Positions 24,972 to 34,173 of a DNA stretch of 64,000 nt are shown piece by piece. Position 1 is the stretch's first letter, and each line of letters starts with the position of its first letter. The notes under the pieces are model-generated. The model saw nothing but the letters and a program-made list of their open reading frames with translations, had not been told where the DNA came from and did not search any database. The DNA comes from Pirellulales bacterium (GTDB lineage: Bacteria; Planctomycetota; Planctomycetia; Pirellulales; JAEUIK01): the NCBI GenBank assembly GCA_019694435.1, contig JAIBBZ010000002.1, forward strand, positions 186,001 to 250,000, written 5' to 3'. A program made the position numbers and the translations under genes.

Positions 24972-25777
24972 GCGCCCAGCAGACTGTGCCCAAGGAGTCT
25001 GTGCCGCTGGTGGCCGTCGACGTCGGCAACAGCCGGATGAAGTTCGGTATTTTCGAGGCGTGTACCCCTGCGGCGGGCCGTCTGCCCGAGCCCGTGCGGA
25101 CGCTCGAAGTGGCGTCGCTCGACGAGCCGCTCGAAGGGCTCGCGTCGTGGTTGGCGCCGTACGATCCGCAACAGTTGTCGTGGTGGATCGCCACGGTCAA
25201 CCTGATCGCTTCGACGCGGTTGATCGCCTGGCTTCGCGATCACGACGCGTCGGGCCAACTGACGATGCTCGCCGCCGGAGATCTCGATCTGCCGGTACGG
25301 CTTGATCGACCCGACATGGTGGGCATCGATCGCCTGTTGGCCAGCGTCGCCGCGCGGCAACTGACCGAACGGCGCCGCCCGGCCGTGGTCGTGAGCCTGG
25401 GCTCGGCGATCACCGTCAACATGGTTTCTGCCGATGGTGCGTTTTGCGGCGGCGCGATTCTGCCGGGCATCGGCATGTCGGCCCGGGCGCTGCACGAATT
25501 CACCGACCTGCTCCCCAAGCTCGACATGCAAGAACTGAAAGACGCGCCCAGCGCCCTCGGCCAGACCACGGTCGATGCCATGCGATCGGGTCTCTACTGG
25601 GGCGCAATCGGGGCGGTCAAGGAACTGGTCAACCAATTAGCGGCCGGCGCGGGCCAGGCCCCGCTCGTCGTGCTCACCGGAGGAGCGGCGCCGTCGGTTG
25701 CCTCGCAAATCGCGGCCGATGCCGTCCACGCACCCAACCTGGTGCTCTCGGGCATCGCCTTGACCGCAGGGCGCTAG
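24968..25777 (+). CDS. coaX: Type III pantothenate kinase-like protein
   Basis: CoaX phosphorylates pantothenate, the first step of coenzyme A synthesis. The 269-aa product has the ASKHA-type N-terminal motif VDVGNSRMKFGIF (Asp18), the GIDRLLA motif (about 119-125) and the GGAILPGIGMSARAL region (about 161-175). The second phosphate motif, usually DxGTAxTxD, reads SLGSAITVN here, so the Asp usually regarded as catalytic is Ser143 and the later Asp is Asn151. The start is GTG, overlapping the obgE stop as GTGA, which suggests translational coupling. The fold assignment is good, the activity uncertain. Confidence 0.85.
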   Translation: MSAQQTVPKESVPLVAVDVGNSRMKFGIFEACTPAAGRLPEPVRTLEVASLDEPLEGLASWLAPYDPQQLSWWIATVNLIASTRLIAWLRDHDASGQLTMLAAGDLDLPVRLDRPDMVGIDRLLASVAARQLTERRRPAVVVSLGSAITVNMVSADGAFCGGAILPGIGMSARALHEFTDLLPKLDMQELKDAPSALGQTTVDAMRSGLYWGAIGAVKELVNQLAAGAGQAPLVVLTGGAAPSVASQIAADAVHAPNLVLSGIALTAGR

Positions 25778-25781
25778 GCCC

Positions 25782-26942
25782 ATGCTCGCCGCCGGCGAAT
25801 CGCAGGAGACGGTCGCGGCGCTGCTCACCCCCGCTGCACGCGGAGCCCTGGCGACGGTCGCCATCGCGGGTCCTGCTGCGGTGCGCCTGGTCAGAGGCCA
25901 GACGCGGACGATGGGCGGCGCCCCTTGCCCGACGCTCGAATTGGGCCGGATTTTCTACGTCCGCTGGACGCTTGCAGCGCCGCACGTGCCGGGTGCGCTC
26001 GCAGAGGAAGTCGTCGTCAGCCAGATTAGCCGAGACCGGGTCGAGGTCCATTGCCACGGCGGGCCCGTCGTCGCCCGGGCCATCTTGCAGTCGCTGGTCG
26101 AAGGCGGCGCGCGAGCGATCGACTGGCAGGCTTGGGTCGCTCGCGATGCGCGGGATCGCATCGCCGCCGAGGCGCTTTTGGCGTTGGCCGCATGTCGTAC
26201 CGCGCGCACGGCAGCTATTCTGCTCGATCAATACCACGGTGCGCTTGCCCGAGAAATCGAACAGGTTGTTGCCGCGATCGAGGGTGGAGATTGCCGCGCG
26301 GCACAAGCGCAAGTCGCAGAGTTGCTGGCGCGGGCGGCATTCGGCAGGCGGTTGGTCGACGGTTGGCGCGTCGTCCTGGCCGGCCCGCCCAACGCTGGCA
26401 AGAGCAGCTTGCTCAACGCGTTGGTCGGGTTCGATCGGGCGATCGTCTTTGACCAGCCCGGCACCACGCGCGATGCGGTCACTGCGCACATCGCCTGGGA
26501 CGGCTGGCCGATCGAGCTGGTCGACACGGCTGGCCTGCGCTCGACGTCCGACCCGATCGAGGCCGCGGGTGTGGCCCGTGCCGCGGACGAATTGGCGCGT
26601 GCCGACCTGGTCGTCTGGCTTTGGGACAGCACCGCTGGGTCGCCGCCGCCCGCTCCGGCGGTTTCGGTCCCCCTGCTCACCGTTGCCAACAAGATCGATC
26701 TCTTGTCCGGCAATCAAATCGTGCCCGCTGGCACTTTGGCAGTCAGCGCGCAAACGGGCCAGGGGCTCGATCGTCTGGGCCGCGCCCTGGTCGAACGGCT
26801 GGTCGGCGCGTCGCCCTACGAGCGAGCGGGGATTCCATTTACCGAGCGCCAGCAGGCAGGGCTGCAAGCGGCGCTCGACCGGCTGGCCGAGAATCAGCCG
26901 CAGGCCGCACGCCTGGACTTGCGCGATGTGGTTGGTTGCTAG
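25782..26942 (+). CDS. Truncated, divergent MnmE/TrmE-like GTPase
   Basis: MnmE with MnmG modifies the wobble uridine of some tRNAs. The 386-aa product is about 65 residues shorter than usual. It keeps the CHGG motif of the N-terminal folate-binding domain, then a complete G domain: GPPNAGKSSLLNAL, TTRDAV, DTAGLR, NKID and SAQTG. It lacks the usual GEFTxRAFxNGK segment after the CHGG region, and it ends in LRDVVGC, before the C-terminal FCIGK motif whose cysteine is needed for tRNA modification. Start ATG at 25782, 4 bp after coaX. It may be a GTPase with a changed role or a degenerating gene. Confidence 0.8.
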   Translation: MLAAGESQETVAALLTPAARGALATVAIAGPAAVRLVRGQTRTMGGAPCPTLELGRIFYVRWTLAAPHVPGALAEEVVVSQISRDRVEVHCHGGPVVARAILQSLVEGGARAIDWQAWVARDARDRIAAEALLALAACRTARTAAILLDQYHGALAREIEQVVAAIEGGDCRAAQAQVAELLARAAFGRRLVDGWRVVLAGPPNAGKSSLLNALVGFDRAIVFDQPGTTRDAVTAHIAWDGWPIELVDTAGLRSTSDPIEAAGVARAADELARADLVVWLWDSTAGSPPPAPAVSVPLLTVANKIDLLSGNQIVPAGTLAVSAQTGQGLDRLGRALVERLVGASPYERAGIPFTERQQAGLQAALDRLAENQPQAARLDLRDVVGC

Positions 26943-27139
26943 CAGTTCCAGCCGGCCACGCGCGAACGATCTCGTCTGGACGCGCGCACTTGAACGTGCC
27001 TAAACTACGCCGCTTTTCCGAAATGACTGCGCGGTATGCGGCCGGGCCCATGGATGGTGCACCCGCCTATCGTCTCACTTGAGATATCGACCGGGACGCG
27101 CGCGAGCTGCGTCCCCCGCTCGTTCAGGAGGAACTTGCG

Positions 27140-29323
27140 ATGCGCGGCGTTGCCCTCAGCCAATCTGGCCTCTTCGCGTCGCGCTTGCTCTGGCTGTTGC
27201 TGGCGCTGTCGTTGGTGTTGTTCTCGCCGCGTTGGGCCGGCGGCCAAACGCCCGCCGAGGATGATGCGGCGGTCGCCGAAGATGATGCGAGCGATCCCCT
27301 CGATGCGCCGCTGCTGGGCGACGACGAACTGCTCGAAGAACCGCCGGCCGATGCCGAGGAGCCAACGGCCGACGACGAACCGACTTTGGCCGATCCCGAG
27401 CCGACATCTGCCGACGCCGAAGCCGAACCGGAAATGGCCGATGAAACGCCGGCCGACGAAGAAGGCCTGGCGGAAGACGCTGCCAGCGATGCCCTGCCCG
27501 ACGACGCGCCGCCGGCGCTTGGCAGCCCCTTGCCGGCGCGCGGTGCCAAGACTTCTCGCTCGGGCGAGTCGGCCGACGACGCCTCCGGCGACGAAGCGGA
27601 TCCGATGCAATCCGGCAGCTCGGAGGCGGTCGAGCGCGTCCAGGTCGAGGTGGCCGAATTCAATGGGTTACGGCCGGGCGAGTCGTTCGTGGCCGACGTG
27701 GAGAAACTCTGGGGTCGTCCCAAGAATGTCGAGCGCCAAAGCGACGGCGAAGAGCAATGGAACTACGAAATCGAACCGTTCCCGAGCGTGGTCATCACGA
27801 TCTTCGAGCGGCGGGTCGAAGCCATCGTCATCAACCTGGCAGAGCCCTTTCCGGCCGACGAAGTCGAGCGCCAGTTGGGGCTGACCGACGTCGTGCCCGC
27901 GCTGGTACGCGATGAATTGGGCGATCCGCTCGGCCAGGCCTATCCCGAGCGCGGCGTGCTGCTCAGCTTTGACGGCGACGCGGATACGCCTCGCGTGGTT
28001 CAGGTGATTCTCGAGCCGGTGGCTCCCGAACTGTTCGCGGCCCGGGCCGAGGATCGGCTCGAACTCGAACCGAGCGCGGCACTCGACGACCTCGACCAGG
28101 CCCTGAAGCTCGATCCGAGACAGGCCAAGGCGCTGCGGCTGCGAGCCCGGGTGCTGGCCGACGCCGGTCGTTGGACCGAGTGTCTCGAGGCCGCGCAAGC
28201 CGCGTCGCAACGCGAGCCTCAGGAACCTTTCGCGCATCTACTGCTGGGCCTGGCCCATGCCCACCTGGGCGACAATCCGACGGCCGTGAAGCAGACCAAG
28301 ATCGCCGTCAAGCTCGCCGGTCAGGCGCCGGAGATACGAGCCCGGGCGTTTGCCCAGTTGGGCGACTTGCAGGCCGCGGCGACCGAGAAGAATTTTCAAC
28401 AGGCGATCGACTACCATCTGCAAGCCATCAAGGCGGCCGAGCCGCTGTTGACGCATGAGCGCCAGGCGGCGCGCGACGAGGCGCTGCGGGCCTTGATCGA
28501 CGGGCATCTGGGCGCCGCCTACGACGTGGCCTGGGGCAACTGGCAGCGCAAGTCCAATGTGGCCACGATGTGGCTCGATCGCGCGATGGCCTACGTCGAG
28601 GCCAGCGAACTAACCGAGGCCCAGGCACTCGAATTTCAACTCCACATCGCCCGCGCCGCACTGTCGGCCATCGTCGGGTTGCAGCAAGACGCACAGGTTG
28701 GCAATTGGACCAGCCAGGCCACGACGGCCGCCAAGCATCTGCTGGCCGGCTCGCGCGACCCGATCTTCAACCAGCGCGTGCAATGGCAGCTCGGGCGGGC
28801 GCTTTACGACAGTCTGCAAATTGCCCAGATGCGCGGCGAGCAGGAAGCCGCTCTGGAATTCGGCCAATTGGCCGTCAAACACATGGAAGCCGCGCTGGCC
28901 GACCGCGAGCCCGAGGCAACGCAGGATTACTTGCTGGGGCGGCTGTATTTTCGCCTCGGCTCGATCTATGCCGTACATGTCCAGGACCATCTCACGGCCG
29001 TCGAGTGGTACGACAAGGCCTTGCCGCGGTTGACGGGCACGCTTCCGCCCGGCGCAGCGGTCGATTTGGGCCGACACGGCGAGGCCATGGTCAGCATGGC
29101 CGTCTCGCTCTGGGAGGTCGGTCGGGCCGACGACGCGCTGAAGTACACCCTACAGGGCGCCGAACTGATGGAGCAGGCGGTCGGCTCGGGCGAGCTCAAC
29201 GCGTCGGCGCTCGCAGTGCCCTATGGCAATCTGGCCAATATGCACACGCAGTTGGGCGATCGAGCCAACGCGCGCAAATATGAAAAGTTGGCCCGCGACC
29301 CGCGCCGCGCCGCGCGCGAGTGA
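27140..29323 (+). CDS. Exported protein with acidic low-complexity region and TPR repeats
   Basis: 727 aa. The ATG at 27140 has an ideal AGGAGG 8 nt upstream. A signal peptide (residues about 14-36, LLWLLLALSLVLFSPRWAGG) leads to about 130 residues very rich in Asp, Glu, Ala and Pro, probably disordered. A conserved domain follows (about 170-300, NGLRPGESFVADVEKLWGRP), then helical repeats of TPR type (about 305-720; examples ALDDLDQALKLDPRQAKALR and AVEWYDKALPRL). A periplasmic scaffold role is likely, but no specific function can be read from the sequence. Confidence 0.85.
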   Translation: MRGVALSQSGLFASRLLWLLLALSLVLFSPRWAGGQTPAEDDAAVAEDDASDPLDAPLLGDDELLEEPPADAEEPTADDEPTLADPEPTSADAEAEPEMADETPADEEGLAEDAASDALPDDAPPALGSPLPARGAKTSRSGESADDASGDEADPMQSGSSEAVERVQVEVAEFNGLRPGESFVADVEKLWGRPKNVERQSDGEEQWNYEIEPFPSVVITIFERRVEAIVINLAEPFPADEVERQLGLTDVVPALVRDELGDPLGQAYPERGVLLSFDGDADTPRVVQVILEPVAPELFAARAEDRLELEPSAALDDLDQALKLDPRQAKALRLRARVLADAGRWTECLEAAQAASQREPQEPFAHLLLGLAHAHLGDNPTAVKQTKIAVKLAGQAPEIRARAFAQLGDLQAAATEKNFQQAIDYHLQAIKAAEPLLTHERQAARDEALRALIDGHLGAAYDVAWGNWQRKSNVATMWLDRAMAYVEASELTEAQALEFQLHIARAALSAIVGLQQDAQVGNWTSQATTAAKHLLAGSRDPIFNQRVQWQLGRALYDSLQIAQMRGEQEAALEFGQLAVKHMEAALADREPEATQDYLLGRLYFRLGSIYAVHVQDHLTAVEWYDKALPRLTGTLPPGAAVDLGRHGEAMVSMAVSLWEVGRADDALKYTLQGAELMEQAVGSGELNASALAVPYGNLANMHTQLGDRANARKYEKLARDPRRAARE

Positions 29324-29449
29324 TGACCGCCTGGCCCATCGGGCTGGTCGCCGCACATGGCCCAGGGGCCGCGGCGTGAGCTGTGACCGCGCGCGAGGCT
29401 GCCGCATCGAAGGCGGCATCGTCCCCGTTCGCAGGAGCCCCGCGACGCC

Positions 29450-30955
29450 ATGTTCGAAGTTCTTCCGCGCGACGCGCACAACGCCACGCTGCTGGCCCAT
29501 GCACATCCGTCCGACTGGCAGAATCCCCGCACCGCGGGGACTTATAACCTGGTCGCCGTCGGCGGTGGGACCGCGGGCATCATCTCGGCGCTCGGTGCGG
29601 CGGGGCTCGGCGGCCGCGCCGCCCTGGTCGAAAAACACCTGCTCGGCGGCGATTGTCTCAACTACGGCTGCGTGCCCAGCAAGGCCCTGATTCGCGCGGC
29701 GCGGGCCTTTTACGACGCCCAGCAGCTCGACGAATTCGGCACGCGCGCCGCCCCGCCGACGATCGACTTTGCAGCCGTCATGGAGCGCATGCGCCGCCTG
29801 CGGGCTGGCATCAGCCATCACGACTCGGCCCAACGGTTCGCCGGCCTGGGAGTCGACGTCCATCTCGGCGCGGCGCGGTTCACGGGTCCCGATCGTTTGG
29901 AGGTTGGCGGTCAGACGCTGCGTTTTACGCGCGCCGTCGTTGCCACCGGAGCGCGGGCCGCTGTGCCGGCGATTCCCGGGTTGGTGGCCACGGGCTATCT
30001 GACCAACGAAACCGTCTTCTCACTGGTTGAGCTGCCGCGGCGCCTGATTGTCGTGGGCGCAGGACCGATCGGCTGCGAGTTGGCCCAGGCGTTTCGCCGC
30101 TTCGGCAGCGAGGTGTCGCTTGTGCAACGTGCACCGACGATCCTGCATCGCGAAGATCCGGCGGCGGCGCAGGTGGTGCTCGACCAGTTGCGACGCGAGG
30201 GCATTCAGGTCTATCTCGGCGCCGAGACGCTCGAAGCTCGACGATCGGGCGACGATAGGCTGTTGAAGATTCGCGCGGGAGCGGAGACGCACGAACTCGT
30301 AGCCGATGCGATTCTCGTCGGCGCCGGCCGGCAGGCGAACGTCGAAGACCTCGGTCTCGAGGCCGCCGGCGTACAGTTCGACGCACGCGGCGTGCAGATC
30401 GATGATTTTCTGCGCACGACCAATCCGCGGATCTACGCCGCCGGCGACGTGGCAGGCAGCTACCAATTCACGCATGCCGCCGACGCGATGGCCCGCGCCT
30501 GTCTGCGCAACGCGCTGTTCTTCGGGCGCGCCCGGCTGAGCGCGCTGGTCGTACCGCGATGCACCTACACCGATCCCGAGGTGGCGCACGTCGGTCTGAC
30601 TCCGCGCGAAGCGGCCGAGCGAAACCTGGCGATCGACAGTTACCGAGCCGACCTGGCGAGCGTCGATCGCGCGATTCTCGACGGCGACACACGCGGCTTT
30701 GCCGTCGTGCACACCCGGCGCGGCAGAGGCCAGGTGGTCGGGGCCACGATCGTCGCGCGGCATGCCGGCGAGATGATCGGCGAGGTCAGTTTGCTGATGA
30801 CCAAGAGCCTCTCGCTGGCCGCGTTGAGCGAAACGATCCACTGCTATCCCACGCAGGTCGAAGTGCTCAAACGGATCGCCGACAGCTACCAGCGGACGCG
30901 CCTGACGCCGCGCGTCGCGGGGCTGTTTCGGCGTTGGCTGGCCTGGCAACGGTGA
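29450..30955 (+). CDS. FAD-dependent pyridine nucleotide-disulfide oxidoreductase (mercuric reductase-like)
   Basis: 501 aa, class I flavoprotein disulfide reductase fold. FAD-binding VAVGGGTAGIISAL (residues 35-48), redox-active pair in GGDCLNYGCVPSK (Cys69 and Cys74), NAD(P)-binding VVGAGPIGCELAQ, a second FAD motif with YAAGDVAG, and a C-terminal dimerisation domain with HCYPTQ. The C-terminal Cys pair that binds mercury in true MerA is absent (it ends FRRWLAWQR). It may therefore reduce another disulfide or quinone; the substrate is unknown. Proteins of this subtype are common without mer operons. Confidence 0.88.
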   Translation: MFEVLPRDAHNATLLAHAHPSDWQNPRTAGTYNLVAVGGGTAGIISALGAAGLGGRAALVEKHLLGGDCLNYGCVPSKALIRAARAFYDAQQLDEFGTRAAPPTIDFAAVMERMRRLRAGISHHDSAQRFAGLGVDVHLGAARFTGPDRLEVGGQTLRFTRAVVATGARAAVPAIPGLVATGYLTNETVFSLVELPRRLIVVGAGPIGCELAQAFRRFGSEVSLVQRAPTILHREDPAAAQVVLDQLRREGIQVYLGAETLEARRSGDDRLLKIRAGAETHELVADAILVGAGRQANVEDLGLEAAGVQFDARGVQIDDFLRTTNPRIYAAGDVAGSYQFTHAADAMARACLRNALFFGRARLSALVVPRCTYTDPEVAHVGLTPREAAERNLAIDSYRADLASVDRAILDGDTRGFAVVHTRRGRGQVVGATIVARHAGEMIGEVSLLMTKSLSLAALSETIHCYPTQVEVLKRIADSYQRTRLTPRVAGLFRRWLAWQR

Positions 30956-31049
30956 ACGCTGCCCTGCTGCCCGGTGCTCGGCCGACGCGTTATGCTAAAG
31001 TTACCTGGGGCAGACCCTTGGAATTCGAGCACACCGGACGCAACGCGAA

Positions 31050-32894
31050 GTGGCTCTGCGCACCGAAGATTTCGACCTGCTGGCCGATGTCGAGGCCCTG
31101 TTGGGCGACGTGCGGCGCTGGAGCGAACATCTGCCCGATTGGCCCGCGTCGCGGGCCTGTGAGATTCTCACGCAGCGTCTAGCGCAACGGGCCGATCACC
31201 TGCGAGTGCGTTTGGAAGCCCCGCTGATCGTGGCGACGCTCGGCGGCACCGGCACCGGCAAGAGCACGCTGGTCAATGCCCTGGTTGGCGAGGAGGTGAC
31301 CGTCGCCGGCCGGCAGCGACCCACGACGCGGCGCCCGATGTTCATCTGCCAGCCGCGCGTGACTCCCGAGATGGTCGGCATCGATCCTCAGGCCGTCGAG
31401 GTCGTGCAGCGCGACGTTCCGGCCCTGCGCGACCTGGTGCTCGTCGACTGCCCCGACCCGGACACGAGCGAAACCGCGGGCGACGAACAGCTCGCGGCCA
31501 CGAATCTCGGACGGCTGCGAGCGCTGTTGCCGCATTGCGACGTGCTGCTCGTGACCGCGACGCAGCAGAAGTATCGCAGTGCCCGGGTGCTCGACGAGCT
31601 GGCCACGGCCGCCGCCGGCGCAAAGTTGGTGTTCGTCCAGACTCATGCCGACACGGAAAGCGACATTCGCGAAGATTGGCGCGGCGTGCTGGGCGAGCAT
31701 TACGAGGTGGGGGCCATGTTTCTGGTCGACTCGCCGCAGGCCCTGGCCGACGCCCGCGCGGGGCTCGCCCCCCGGGGCGAATTCGGTCGCCTGGTCGAAT
31801 TGTTGCAAGGTTCCCTGGCGCGTTCGGCGGCGAAACGCATTCGGCGGTCGAACCTGCTCGAGCTGATCGACGAGACACTGGCGGCCTGCGCGCAGCGCTG
31901 GGATGCGGGCCTGCCCCCGGTCGTGCAACTCGAAGCGGCACTGGCCGAGCAGCGCGCGCAGCTCAACGCGCGATTGGTCGAACAGACCCGTGACGAGCTG
32001 CTGGCCAATCGCCGGCTCTGGGAAGATCGTCTCTTGACCGAGGTGGCCGGCCGCTGGGGTTTCAGCCCGTTCGCCGTCGTGCTGCGCGGCTATCAGGGGA
32101 TTGGACAATTGATCGGCGGCGCGGCGCTGTGGCGCGTGCGAACTCCGGTGCAAATGGCGCTCTGGGGAGCCGCAACCGGCTGGCGCACCTGGCAGCGCGA
32201 TCGCCGCCGGCGCTATGCCGAGGCCGGGACCGACCGGGCCGTGGCGCTTGCCTGGGACGACGCGCAGTTGCGCACGGCGGCCATCATTGTCGACGGCTAC
32301 GCCACCGAGGCCGGCGGGCCGCGCGTCGCCACGGCGCCGGCCGCGCTGCAGGCCGAGGCCGCCATGGCTGGCAACGCCTTTGTGCAATCCACCGCCACGC
32401 AGCTGCAGACGCTCATCAGCCGGCTGGCCGAGGGGCACGCCCGTTGGACCGTGCGTGGGATCTACGAACTGCTGCTGGCCGCGATGGTCGTCCTGATCTT
32501 GTTTCGCGCGGGCAAAAACTTCTTCTACGACTCTTGGCTGGCCACCGAGCCCAGCCCGGTGCTGGGCAGCGATTTCTTCCTGCACGCCGGCTTCTGGCTG
32601 CTGGTTTGGTGCGGTGTGCTGCTGGCGATGTTCACGGGCCGGCTGCGGCGAGGTTTGCAGCGCGAGATTTTGGGTGTCTGCGAAAGCTGGCGGACCGGCA
32701 ACTCGGGCGCGATGCTGTTTGCCCGGGTCGAAGACCATTGCCGGCAGTTGCACCGCTCGCGGCGCGAACTCGAACAGCTCCAGGCGCGCACGACCCTGCT
32801 GACCGCGCACCTGGCCGATCCCGATGCCCGCCTCGGCGGCAAGCGGACGACGGCCTCGCTCGCCGGGCCCGCGACGTCGGAAGTGAACAGTTGA
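31050..32894 (+). CDS. Membrane-anchored GTPase of the dynamin/Era-like type
   Basis: 614 aa from a GTG start at 31050; the start has no strong Shine-Dalgarno sequence and is less certain. P-loop TLGGTGTGKSTLVNAL (about residues 63-78), threonines of a switch I in RPTTRRP, and VDCPDPDT in place of DxxG. A possible G4 is VQTHADTE. A long helical region follows, then two hydrophobic membrane segments (about 470-488 and 508-530) and a C-terminal coiled coil (RRELEQLQARTTLL). This layout fits bacterial dynamin-like or YfjP-type membrane GTPases. Cellular role unknown; the downstream monooxygenase may be co-transcribed (13 bp gap). Confidence 0.75.
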   Translation: MALRTEDFDLLADVEALLGDVRRWSEHLPDWPASRACEILTQRLAQRADHLRVRLEAPLIVATLGGTGTGKSTLVNALVGEEVTVAGRQRPTTRRPMFICQPRVTPEMVGIDPQAVEVVQRDVPALRDLVLVDCPDPDTSETAGDEQLAATNLGRLRALLPHCDVLLVTATQQKYRSARVLDELATAAAGAKLVFVQTHADTESDIREDWRGVLGEHYEVGAMFLVDSPQALADARAGLAPRGEFGRLVELLQGSLARSAAKRIRRSNLLELIDETLAACAQRWDAGLPPVVQLEAALAEQRAQLNARLVEQTRDELLANRRLWEDRLLTEVAGRWGFSPFAVVLRGYQGIGQLIGGAALWRVRTPVQMALWGAATGWRTWQRDRRRRYAEAGTDRAVALAWDDAQLRTAAIIVDGYATEAGGPRVATAPAALQAEAAMAGNAFVQSTATQLQTLISRLAEGHARWTVRGIYELLLAAMVVLILFRAGKNFFYDSWLATEPSPVLGSDFFLHAGFWLLVWCGVLLAMFTGRLRRGLQREILGVCESWRTGNSGAMLFARVEDHCRQLHRSRRELEQLQARTTLLTAHLADPDARLGGKRTTASLAGPATSEVNS

Positions 32895-32907
32895 TGGAAC
32901 GCCCACG

Positions 32908-34092
32908 TTGAGCGCCGCGTCGAGTGCACCACATCGCGAATCGCTGCCGGTCATCCTGGTCGGCGCGGGCATCGGCGGGCTGACGGCGGCGATTGCCCTG
33001 CATCGTGCCGGCATCGCCTGCCAGGTGGTCGAAAAGGTACCGCAGATTCGTCCCCTGGGTGCCGGGTTGGCGCTGCAGATCAATGCCCTGCGCGCCCTGG
33101 CGCGACTCGAGCTGGCTGAGCCCGTGCGTCTGGCCAGCGGTCTCTTGCAACAGGCAACGATTCGCACGGCGCGGGGTCGAGTGTTGCAGGCCCAGGATTT
33201 TGCCGCGATCGGGGCCCGCTATGGCCAGGCATCGGTGGCGATTCACCGCGCGCGGCTGCACCAAGTGCTGCTCGACGCCGCCCGAGACGTGCCGATTGAA
33301 ACCGGAGTCAATTGCCTGCGGTTCGACGACTGCGACCATGGCGTCGTGCTGCAGCGCGCCGAAGGTCCGCCGCTGATGGGGGCCGCGCTCATCGGCGCCG
33401 ACGGTTTGCGCTCGTTCGTGCGGCAACAGCTTTGGGGTGAAGAGCCGCTGCGCTACTCCGGCTACACCAGTTGGCGCGGGATTTGCGCCAACGCGGAGTT
33501 GGTGACGCCGGGCGAGGCCAATGAATCGTGGGGACCGGGGCGGCGGTTTGGGTACGTGCCGATTGGCGACAACCAGGTCTACTGGTTTGCCACGCAGACT
33601 TGTCCCCCGCACCAGCGCGACTCGGCCGACATCGTCGGCGATTTGCAGCGGCTCTTCGGCGATTGGCATCGGCCGATCCCCGGCATCTTGGCGCAATCGT
33701 CGCCGGATCAGATCTTGCGGACCGACATTTTCGATCGGCCGCCACGCACACCCTGGGGGCGTGGGCGCGTGACGCTGCTGGGCGACGCGGCTCATCCGAT
33801 GACGCCGAACCTGGGCCAGGGTGCCTGCCAGGCGATCGAGGACGCCGTCGCCCTGGCCGACGCCGCCGTGCGGCACCGCGGCGATTGGCCCGCCGCACTC
33901 CGAGACTACGAGCAGCGGCGGGGGGCCCGCACGGCCAGAATCGTCAAGGCCTCGTGGCAGTTCGGCCGGCTGGCCCAGGGCGACACCCCTTCTGCTCGGT
34001 TTTTCCGCGATCGCGTGGTCCCGCTCCTGGCGCCGTTGATGACCGGCCGGCAGTTGCGGTGGCTATTCGATGGGGACGAACAACCGTCTTGA
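32908..34092 (+). CDS. FAD-dependent monooxygenase (PHBH family)
   Basis: 394 aa. N-terminal dinucleotide-binding motif VGAGIGGLTAAIALHRAG (from residue 18), the DG motif in LIGADGLRSFVR, and the GD motif LLGDAAHPMTPNLGQGACQAIED (about 290-312). These are the three signatures of group A flavin monooxygenases such as zeaxanthin epoxidase-like and FAD-dependent urate hydroxylase-like enzymes. The substrate cannot be told. The only usable start is TTG at 32908; an in-frame stop lies a few codons before it. Confidence 0.85.
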   Translation: MSAASSAPHRESLPVILVGAGIGGLTAAIALHRAGIACQVVEKVPQIRPLGAGLALQINALRALARLELAEPVRLASGLLQQATIRTARGRVLQAQDFAAIGARYGQASVAIHRARLHQVLLDAARDVPIETGVNCLRFDDCDHGVVLQRAEGPPLMGAALIGADGLRSFVRQQLWGEEPLRYSGYTSWRGICANAELVTPGEANESWGPGRRFGYVPIGDNQVYWFATQTCPPHQRDSADIVGDLQRLFGDWHRPIPGILAQSSPDQILRTDIFDRPPRTPWGRGRVTLLGDAAHPMTPNLGQGACQAIEDAVALADAAVRHRGDWPAALRDYEQRRGARTARIVKASWQFGRLAQGDTPSARFFRDRVVPLLAPLMTGRQLRWLFDGDEQPS

Positions 34093-34173
34093 ACGGCTGG
34101 GTTCTCTCCCCGGTGGAACTTCCGATAAAATCTCCGGCGGCTCGGTGCGCCGCACTCTAGCCCGTTCGGCGGG

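Noticed and set aside
29450-30955. True mercuric reductase.
   Set aside because: The C-terminal cysteine pair and any mer genes are lacking, so it is only called mercuric reductase-like.
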